A stretch of DNA of 64,000 nt, from assembly GCA_049324435.1 (NCBI GenBank), contig JBMOOQ010000031.1:161621-225620 (forward strand), given 5' to 3'. Positions 58,545 through 64,000 of the stretch are shown in pieces; the first letter of the stretch is position 1; every line of letters starts with the position of its first letter. Source of the DNA: Pseudorhodoplanes sp049324435. Its GTDB lineage: Bacteria > Pseudomonadota > Alphaproteobacteria > Rhizobiales > Xanthobacteraceae. Both the position numbers and the translations under genes were made by a program. The notes under the pieces are model-generated. The model ran no database searches. It was not told the DNA's origin and worked only from the letters and a program-made list of their open reading frames with translations.

Positions 58545-61500
58545 ATGCGGATCGAACGGCGCTTCACCACGGACGGCCAGTCCCCCTATGCGGGGATCAC
58601 GTTCCGGCTGACCACAAGCGAGATCAGGAACCCCGACGGGTCGGTGGTGTTCCGGCTCGATAACGTGGAAGTCCCGGAGGCCTGGTCGCAGGTCGCGTCC
58701 GACGTTCTCGCCCAGAAGTATTTCCGCAAAGCCGGCGTCCCCGCGGCGCTGAAGAAGGTCGAAGAGAATTCCGTCCCCTCCTTCCTGTGGCGCTCGGTGG
58801 CGGATGAAGCCGCGCTCGCGCAATTGCCGGAAGCCGAGCGTACCGTCGGCGAGCATTCGTCCAAACAGGTCTTCGACCGTCTCGCCGGCACCTGGACCTA
58901 TTGGGGCTGGAAAGGCGGCTATTTCGACACCGAGACCGATGCGCAGGCCTTCTTCGACGAGTTGCGCTACATGCTCGCGATGCAGATGTGCGCGCCGAAC
59001 TCGCCGCAATGGTTCAACACCGGCCTGCACTGGGCTTATGGCATCGATGGCCCCTCGCAGGGTCACTATTATGTCGATCACGCCACCGGAGAACTGAAGA
59101 AGTCGGAGAGCGCCTACGAGCATCCGCAGCCGCATGCCTGCTTCATCCAGTCGATCGCCGACGATCTGGTGAACGAAGGCGGCATCATGGATCTGTGGGT
59201 GCGCGAGGCGCGGCTGTTCAAATACGGTTCCGGCACCGGTTCGAATTTCTCGGCGCTGCGTGGCGAAGGCGAAAAGCTCTCCGGCGGCGGCAAGTCGTCC
59301 GGACTGATGTCGTTCCTGAAAATCGGCGACCGTGCCGCGGGCGCGATCAAGTCGGGCGGCACCACGCGTAGAGCGGCGAAGATGGTGGTGGTCGATGCCG
59401 ACCATCCGGATATCGAGGATTATATCGACTGGAAGGTGAAGGAGGAGCAGAAGGTCGCCGCCCTCGTCACCGGCTCCAAGATCAACCAGAAACATCTGCG
59501 CGCGGTGCTGAAGGCCTGCGTCAACTGTGAGGGGTCCGGCGACGACTGCTTCTCGCCCGACAAGAATCCGGCGCTGAAACGCGAGATCAAGCTCGCCCGC
59601 AAGGCGTTTGTCCCTGACAACATGATCAAGCGCGTGATCCAGTTCGCGCGTCAGGGCTATACCGATATTGAATTTCCGATCTACGACACCGACTGGGATT
59701 CGGAGGCCTATCTCACCGTCTCCGGCCAGAATTCGAACAACTCGGTGCGCGTCACCGACGACTTCCTGAAAGCGGTCGAGAATGACGGCGACTGGAACCT
59801 CACCTGGCGCAAGAACGGCAAGGTCGCAAAAACCCTGAAGGCGCGCGCGCTCTGGGAAAAGATCGGCTATGCCGCCTGGGCCTGTGCCGATCCCGGCCTG
59901 CAATTCCACACCACGGTCAACGACTGGCATACCTGCCCGGCCTCGGGCGAGATCCGCGCGTCCAATCCGTGCTCGGAATACATGTTCCTCGACGACACCG
60001 CGTGCAATCTCGCCTCGCTGAATCTCCTCACCTTCCGCGACAAGGACACCAAGGTGTTCGACGTCGCGTCTTACGAGCATGCGGTGCGGCTGTGGACCAT
60101 CGTTCTCGAAATCTCGGTGATGATGGCGCAGTTCCCCTCCAAGGAAATCGCGCAGCTGTCCTACGAATACCGCACGCTGGGTCTGGGCTACGCCAATATC
60201 GGCGGGCTGTTGATGTCGTCCGGCATTCCCTATGACTCAGATGCCGGCCGCGCCATCTGCGCCGCGCTGACCGCGATCATGACCGGCATCGCCTATGCCA
60301 CCTCGGCGGAAATGGCGGCCGAGCTCGGCACCTTCCCGGGCTATGCGAAGAACCGCGAGCACATGCTGCGCGTGATGCGCAACCACCGCCGGGCCGCTTA
60401 TGGCGAGGCCGCGGGTTACGAGCGGGTCAGCACCCCGCCGGTTCCGATCGAAGCCCAGCATTGCCCGGACCAGACGCTGATCCGGCATGCGCGGCTTGCC
60501 TGGGACAAGGCGCTGGCGCTCGGCGAGCAGCACGGCTACCGCAACGCGCAGGCCACCGTGATCGCGCCGACCGGCACTATCGGTCTCGTGATGGATTGCG
60601 ACACCACCGGCATTGAGCCCGACTTTGCGCTGGTGAAGTTCAAGAAGCTCGCCGGCGGCGGTTACTTCAAGATCATCAACCGCGCCGTCCCCGAGGCGCT
60701 GCGCGCGCTCGGCTACAGCGAGAGCGAGATCGCCGAGATCGAGGCCTATGCGGTGGGTCACGGCAACCTCGCCAATGCGCCGGCGATCAACCATGCCACA
60801 CTAAAGGCCAAGGGCTTCACCAGCGAGGCGATCGCGCTGGTCGAGAAGGCGCTGCCGACCGCCTTCGACATCAAGTTCGTCTTCAACAAGTGGACGCTCG
60901 GCGAGCAATTCTGCCGCGATGCGCTCGGCGTCTCGCCGGCCGATCTCGCCAACCCTTCCTTCGACCTGCTCGCGCATCTGGGCTTTACGAAGCGCGAGAT
61001 CGAGGCCGCCAACATCCATGTCTGCGGCGCGATGACGGTGGAAGGCGCCCCGCACCTGAAGCTTGCGCATTATCCGGTGTTCGACTGCGCCAATCCCTGC
61101 GGCCGCACGGGAAAACGCTATCTCTCGGTCGAAAGCCACATCCGCATGATGGCAGCGGCGCAGCCGTTCATTTCGGGCGCCATTTCCAAGACCATCAACA
61201 TGCCGAACGAGGCCACGGTCGAGGATTGCAAGAACGCCTATCTCCTGTCCTGGAAACTGGCGCTGAAGGCAAATGCGCTCTATCGCGACGGCTCCAAGCT
61301 CTCGCAGCCGCTCAACGCGCAGCTGATCGCGGATGAAGATGACGACGAGGACGATATCGAAGCGTTCCTCGACAAGCCGCAAGCCGCGCGCACCGCACAG
61401 GTCGCCGAGCGCGTGATCGAGAAGGTGGTCGAGCGCATCACCGTGATCCGCGAGCGCGAGCGCATGCCGGACCGCCGCAAGGGCTATACTCAGAAGGCCG

Positions 61501-62291
61501 TGGTCGGCGGCCACAAGGTGTATCTGCGCACCGGCGAATACGATGATGGGCGCCTCGGCGAAATCTTCATCGACATGCACAAGGAAGGCGCGGCGCTCCG
61601 CTCCTTCATCAACAACTTCGCGATCGCGGTCTCGCTCGGCCTGCAATATGGCGTGCCGCTTGAGGAATATGTCGATGCCTTCACCTTCACGCGGTTCGAG
61701 CCGTCCGGTCCGGTGCAGGGCAACGACTCGATCAAGTTCGCAACCTCGATCCTCGACTATGTGTTCCGCGAACTCGCCGTGTCGTATCTCTCGCGCTTCG
61801 ACCTTGCGCATGTCGATCCGTCGGAAGGCGGGTTCGATGCGCTCGGCAAGGGCGTCGAGGAAGGCAAGGCGCCGGACGAGTTGGGCCCCTCGCCGGCGGC
61901 GAAATATCTGTCGCGGGGGCTGACCCGGTCGCGCACCGACAAGCTCGGCGTGATCGCGGGCGGCAGCACCCATCACGCGGGCACGCAGCAGGCGGCGACC
62001 AACGTCACCGCGTTCCAGACCGCGGGGGCGACCGCGCTGAAATCCGGCTCGGCAGCTGCACTCGACAAGCTGGAATGGCAGAACCTCGAAGAGCGGATGC
62101 GCGCGATGGTGGGCGATGCCAGGACGGAGGCCCGGCCGCAAGCCAAGGCGGCAATCTCCGAGCGCCGTGCCGAGGCCAGGGCCCGCGGCTACGAAGGAGA
62201 GGCCTGCGGCGAGTGCCAGAACTTCACACTGGTGCGCAACGGCACCTGCATGAAGTGCGACACGTGCGGCAGCACCACGGGGTGTTCGTAA
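58545..62291 (+). CDS. nrdJ: Vitamin B12-dependent (class II) ribonucleoside-diphosphate reductase
   Basis: This enzyme makes deoxyribonucleotides using adenosylcobalamin to start the radical reaction, so it works with or without oxygen. The 1248-residue chain is the long alphaproteobacterial NrdJ. Visible are FKYGSGTGSNFSALRGEGE (substrate-phosphate and specificity region, near residue 225), the active-site cysteine cluster ASNPCSEYMFLDDTACNLAS near 475, and the barrel motif VIAPTGTIGLVMDCDTTGIE near 680. An acidic linker DEDDDEDDIEAFL follows near 930. The C-terminus has a CxxC-rich zinc-ribbon tail, from ACGECQN to KCDTCGSTTGCS, with redox-active cysteines that re-reduce the active site. 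The ATG at 58545 begins MRIERRFTTDGQS, behind a weak GGGG. Confidence 0.96.
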   Translation: MRIERRFTTDGQSPYAGITFRLTTSEIRNPDGSVVFRLDNVEVPEAWSQVASDVLAQKYFRKAGVPAALKKVEENSVPSFLWRSVADEAALAQLPEAERTVGEHSSKQVFDRLAGTWTYWGWKGGYFDTETDAQAFFDELRYMLAMQMCAPNSPQWFNTGLHWAYGIDGPSQGHYYVDHATGELKKSESAYEHPQPHACFIQSIADDLVNEGGIMDLWVREARLFKYGSGTGSNFSALRGEGEKLSGGGKSSGLMSFLKIGDRAAGAIKSGGTTRRAAKMVVVDADHPDIEDYIDWKVKEEQKVAALVTGSKINQKHLRAVLKACVNCEGSGDDCFSPDKNPALKREIKLARKAFVPDNMIKRVIQFARQGYTDIEFPIYDTDWDSEAYLTVSGQNSNNSVRVTDDFLKAVENDGDWNLTWRKNGKVAKTLKARALWEKIGYAAWACADPGLQFHTTVNDWHTCPASGEIRASNPCSEYMFLDDTACNLASLNLLTFRDKDTKVFDVASYEHAVRLWTIVLEISVMMAQFPSKEIAQLSYEYRTLGLGYANIGGLLMSSGIPYDSDAGRAICAALTAIMTGIAYATSAEMAAELGTFPGYAKNREHMLRVMRNHRRAAYGEAAGYERVSTPPVPIEAQHCPDQTLIRHARLAWDKALALGEQHGYRNAQATVIAPTGTIGLVMDCDTTGIEPDFALVKFKKLAGGGYFKIINRAVPEALRALGYSESEIAEIEAYAVGHGNLANAPAINHATLKAKGFTSEAIALVEKALPTAFDIKFVFNKWTLGEQFCRDALGVSPADLANPSFDLLAHLGFTKREIEAANIHVCGAMTVEGAPHLKLAHYPVFDCANPCGRTGKRYLSVESHIRMMAAAQPFISGAISKTINMPNEATVEDCKNAYLLSWKLALKANALYRDGSKLSQPLNAQLIADEDDDEDDIEAFLDKPQAARTAQVAERVIEKVVERITVIRERERMPDRRKGYTQKAVVGGHKVYLRTGEYDDGRLGEIFIDMHKEGAALRSFINNFAIAVSLGLQYGVPLEEYVDAFTFTRFEPSGPVQGNDSIKFATSILDYVFRELAVSYLSRFDLAHVDPSEGGFDALGKGVEEGKAPDELGPSPAAKYLSRGLTRSRTDKLGVIAGGSTHHAGTQQAATNVTAFQTAGATALKSGSAAALDKLEWQNLEERMRAMVGDARTEARPQAKAAISERRAEARARGYEGEACGECQNFTLVRNGTCMKCDTCGSTTGCS

Positions 62292-62300
62292 GGTAACGCG

Positions 62301-62328
62301 AAGGCTCCTGCATCTCGCCGGAGCCTTT
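62301..62328. terminator. Bidirectional terminator after nrdJ
   Basis: AAGGCTCC and GGAGCCTT form an 8-bp perfect stem with an 11-base loop nine bases after the nrdJ stop. It stops just before the end of the convergent hypothetical gene at 62332. The T run is short. Confidence 0.65.
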
Positions 62329-62331
62329 CAG

Positions 62332-63297
62332 CTACTTCATGAGATCAAGTTGAGCTGGCCCTTGATCGACAACATGGACGTTCTCGAGTATTCGGTCCTC
62401 TCTGCGTGTCACGCCTCCCCGCACGACCGATGCGACCAAGAACGTAGCTTGTACGCGCTTGAACAGCACTGAACGGGCGAAGTGGGGATCGCCCAGCCAA
62501 CGCAAATCGAACTCCTCCGACACGGGGCCATAAAGCATCCGTCCTTCGTGAACCTGAAATTCGTATTGCCTCTTTTCCGGCAGGAGGCCTTGCAAAAATC
62601 CGACCAGCTCTTCCCGGCGCTCTGCATACTCAACGTCATTCAGTCGAGTATAAAGTGACGCTGTGCCGCGGTCGTCGAGGCTCAGTTCGCTATCGTCATC
62701 GACGATCTTGGTCTCAGCGCCTGCATCATGCAGAACTTTGGCAAGCTTCTTTATCGCGGATATCGTTCGAGGACTGAGCTCCTGGATGCGCTCGTCGAAC
62801 TTTTTGCTCTCAGCAGCAGACAGGTCGCCCAAGACTTTGGAAGCTTCGTCAACCGCCTCTTTGAGTGGGCTTGCAACCAACTCCAATTGGGAAGGCTCCG
62901 CTTCTTCCACTAGGAAGCCGACCGAGCCGCGCACAATATCGCGTATGAACAATTTCGACGCGAACGTTCTTGGCAGCTTTCCTCTGGCGCCTAGATCAAG
63001 TCCTGCTCGCTCCGAGGCAAGAGACGCGATGATGTTCTGGTAGCTGTCGAGAACCTTCGACGCGAAGTCGAGCTTGATCTCTTGCGAGCCGATGACCGGG
63101 TTGCCGGAAAATAGCAACGCGACGCGCGCATGATTTTCAGGCTTTGCCTCAAGACTTTCGATCTCGCCCTTGATCGCCTTCCGCCTCTGGTCCCACATGA
63201 GACGGACCGTATCGAAGGGATCTGGATGCGCAGAAAGTTGCTTCTCGACGAACGCGAGATCGCTCTTCAATGCCTTGAGACTGAGCGGCTTAGGCAT
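62332..63297 (-). CDS. Hypothetical protein paired with a nucleotidyltransferase-like gene
   Basis: No confident family match is claimed. The 321-residue protein is soluble, with no signal peptide or membrane segment. A charged helical N-terminus (about 5-60, SDLAFVEKQLSAHPDPFDTV) leads to a central alpha/beta region (LFSGNPVIGSQEIKLDFASK near 65, VRGSVGFLVEEAEP near 125), a Glu/Lys-rich coiled segment, and a C-terminal beta-rich part (TARLYTRLNDVEYAERR-like, FDLRWLGDPHFARS). Its ATG overlaps the stop of the upstream gene (ATGCCTAA shared), so the two are translationally coupled. The segment is less GC-rich than the rest of the window, suggesting transfer. It could be an antitoxin, a partner or a regulatory subunit of the nucleotidyltransferase-like protein. 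Confidence 0.6.
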   Translation of the reverse strand: MPKPLSLKALKSDLAFVEKQLSAHPDPFDTVRLMWDQRRKAIKGEIESLEAKPENHARVALLFSGNPVIGSQEIKLDFASKVLDSYQNIIASLASERAGLDLGARGKLPRTFASKLFIRDIVRGSVGFLVEEAEPSQLELVASPLKEAVDEASKVLGDLSAAESKKFDERIQELSPRTISAIKKLAKVLHDAGAETKIVDDDSELSLDDRGTASLYTRLNDVEYAERREELVGFLQGLLPEKRQYEFQVHEGRMLYGPVSEEFDLRWLGDPHFARSVLFKRVQATFLVASVVRGGVTRREDRILENVHVVDQGPAQLDLMK

Positions 63298-63928
63298 TGC
63301 TCGTCACCAGTAGCGCGCGGGCCGCAGCATCATCAGTTGCGCCGAGACCTATGCGCAGGAAGCCTTTCCAATCGTGCGTCACTCTCTTATGCGAGAACAA
63401 GCTGTACCAATAACTGGTAAATGTAATCGTATCGACGATGGCGCACTGATCGACCGCAACCGCGTATGTATCAAGCCCGAAGCGCCTCTTATTCTCAGCC
63501 TGGTCAGCGATCTGTGTCTGCCACTCCGGGAAGCCCTGCGTCGCCCATGCTTGGGCATCCTGACTGTACCGATCCGGTCGCTGGAGAAAGCTGAACACAT
63601 CTATGTCACCCGGGTCGCGGCCCTCGCGCGCTTCGACGTTCTCGACAAAGCTGCCGTCCACGAACTGGATTCCCACATCGTAACCCAACGAGCGCAAGAG
63701 AGCGCGGTAGTCGAGCAGCCCAGCGAGTAACCGGCGTCGGGCGGGGGTTGTTCCGAAGATGGTCACCACCTCGGTCATGGTCGTGTCATATGGCGAGCGG
63801 TCATCGGTTGTACCGTCATCACCAATATATGGCGGGAGAAGACCTCGGTCGTCGAAATTCGGAACAGGTGGCAGGGACTGTCGGAAATTTTGTGCGGGAG
63901 GCCATGATGATGGAAAGGAGCGAATCAT
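63290..63928 (-). CDS. DUF6932/nucleotidyltransferase-like protein, 5' end abutting an IS256-type element
   Basis: The body of the protein reads PNFDDRGLLPPYIGDDGTTD near its start, then GYDVGIQFVDGSFVENVEAR, and DPGDIDVFSFLQ. The G-S-F ... D-I-D pattern resembles the active site of DNA polymerase beta-type nucleotidyltransferases, with a third carboxylate perhaps in CAIVDTITF. This fits the DUF6932 family, whose members normally begin with FDDRGLLPPG-like sequence. Here the upstream codons (MIRSFPSSWPPAQNFRQSL, from the ATG at 63928) lie inside the left end of an IS element, so the natural start has been replaced or lost. The listed start is only the best open codon in that DNA. It overlaps the downstream hypothetical gene by eight bases. 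It is either a pseudogene or expressed from an IS promoter. Confidence 0.55.
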   Translation of the reverse strand: MIRSFPSSWPPAQNFRQSLPPVPNFDDRGLLPPYIGDDGTTDDRSPYDTTMTEVVTIFGTTPARRRLLAGLLDYRALLRSLGYDVGIQFVDGSFVENVEAREGRDPGDIDVFSFLQRPDRYSQDAQAWATQGFPEWQTQIADQAENKRRFGLDTYAVAVDQCAIVDTITFTSYWYSLFSHKRVTHDWKGFLRIGLGATDDAAARALLVTSNA

Positions 63929-64000
63929 CACATGGCTATCGAGAAGGAACTTTTGGACCAATTGCTTTCCGGCCGCGATCCCAACGAGGTGTTTGCCAAG
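63874..64000 (+). mobile_element. Left end of an IS256-family insertion sequence, cut by the window edge
   Basis: The sequence changes at about 63874 to GGGACTGTCGGAAATTTTGT, which looks like an IS256-type terminal repeat (typically GGGACTGTC...AAATTTTGTG), and 58 bases later a transposase frame opens. The insertion is at the start of the DUF6932-like gene. The right end, the matching inverted repeat and the target duplication lie outside the window. Confidence 0.7.
63932..64000 (+). CDS. IS256-family transposase, N-terminal fragment
   Basis: The first 23 codons, from the ATG at 63932, read MAIEKELLDQLLSGRDPNEV FAK, which matches the N-terminus of IS256-family Mutator-type DDE transposases. 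GGAAAGGAG lies 13 bases upstream. The rest, including the catalytic DDE residues, is beyond the window. It is transcribed away from the disrupted gene. Confidence 0.85.
   Translation, partial: MAIEKELLDQLLSGRDPNEVFAK

Noticed and set aside
58285..58611. Open frame of about 108 codons across the nrdJ leader and nrdJ start
   Set aside because: It overlaps the true nrdJ start in another frame, lacks a ribosome site and has no family-like content.
1..64000. CRISPR arrays, tRNA or rRNA genes, and integrase-flanked att sites
   Set aside because: No regularly spaced direct repeats, no cloverleaf with GTTCGA/CCA-like features, and no rRNA-like stretches were seen in any intergenic region.

Overview
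The window looks like a high-GC chromosomal segment from an alphaproteobacterium of the Hyphomicrobiales, near the Bradyrhizobiaceae/Xanthobacteraceae. The evidence is an RNase E with a long insertion in its S1 domain, an NDUFA12-type complex I subunit, neighbours resembling rhizobial gene order (amiC-mrcA-prfB beside rne; M48 protease-DsbA-aroQ-accB-accC; aat-DUF2155-NDUFA12), a coenzyme-B12-dependent ribonucleotide reductase, a PHB depolymerase, and four orphan Bug/TctC periplasmic binding proteins. A 10-base run of N at 46457-46466 and three broken genes suggest a draft or metagenomic assembly, real gene decay, or both. No rRNA, tRNA or CRISPR array was found.

Layout. 1-5.05 kb holds a leftward cell-wall and translation block: amiC, mrcA and the start of prfB, which carries a classical programmed +1 frameshift. 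5.2-9.75 kb is an accessory island with a frameshifted Bug gene, a MarR regulator and two tandem Cys-type sulfatases in divergent arrangement. A DUF3597 gene and a long leader precede rne (11.0-14.1 kb). 14.1-17.2 kb has an internally deleted aldolase/dehydrogenase pseudogene, a CmcJ/NvfI-like oxidoreductase and a secreted tannase-family esterase. 17.2-26.6 kb is a leftward chemoreceptor cluster: a binding protein plus receptor pair, two CheW, a second transmembrane receptor, and a cytoplasmic PAS receptor with an in-frame stop. 26.9-32.8 kb has PHB depolymerase, GST, an FAD monooxygenase, two Bug proteins and a cupin. 32.9-34.5 kb encodes a globin-coupled receptor with a perfect FNR/FixK-type box upstream.

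34.8-44.3 kb is mostly housekeeping: an HtrA-like protease, DedA, a universal stress protein, DUF1275, an aminotransferase, an M48 protease, DsbA-like protein, aroQ, accB and accC, with a heptad-repeat hairpin between accB and accC. 44.4-49.5 kb is a signalling block (CHASE3 kinase, two response regulators, a receiver-kinase hybrid) around an nfeD-slipin pair. 49.6-53.0 kb has aat, DUF2155, a Bug gene and NDUFA12. 53.2-57.8 kb has a CDF transporter, pobA/pobR, dodecin, and a MarR/membrane-protein pair with matching palindromic operators. A structured, gene-free 0.75 kb region precedes nrdJ (58.5-62.3 kb).

The right end (62.3-64 kb) is visibly less GC-rich. It holds two overlapping genes, one a nucleotidyltransferase-like DUF6932 protein whose 5' end abuts the left end of an IS256-family element. 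This pair and the nrdJ leader are the best candidates for undescribed biology.
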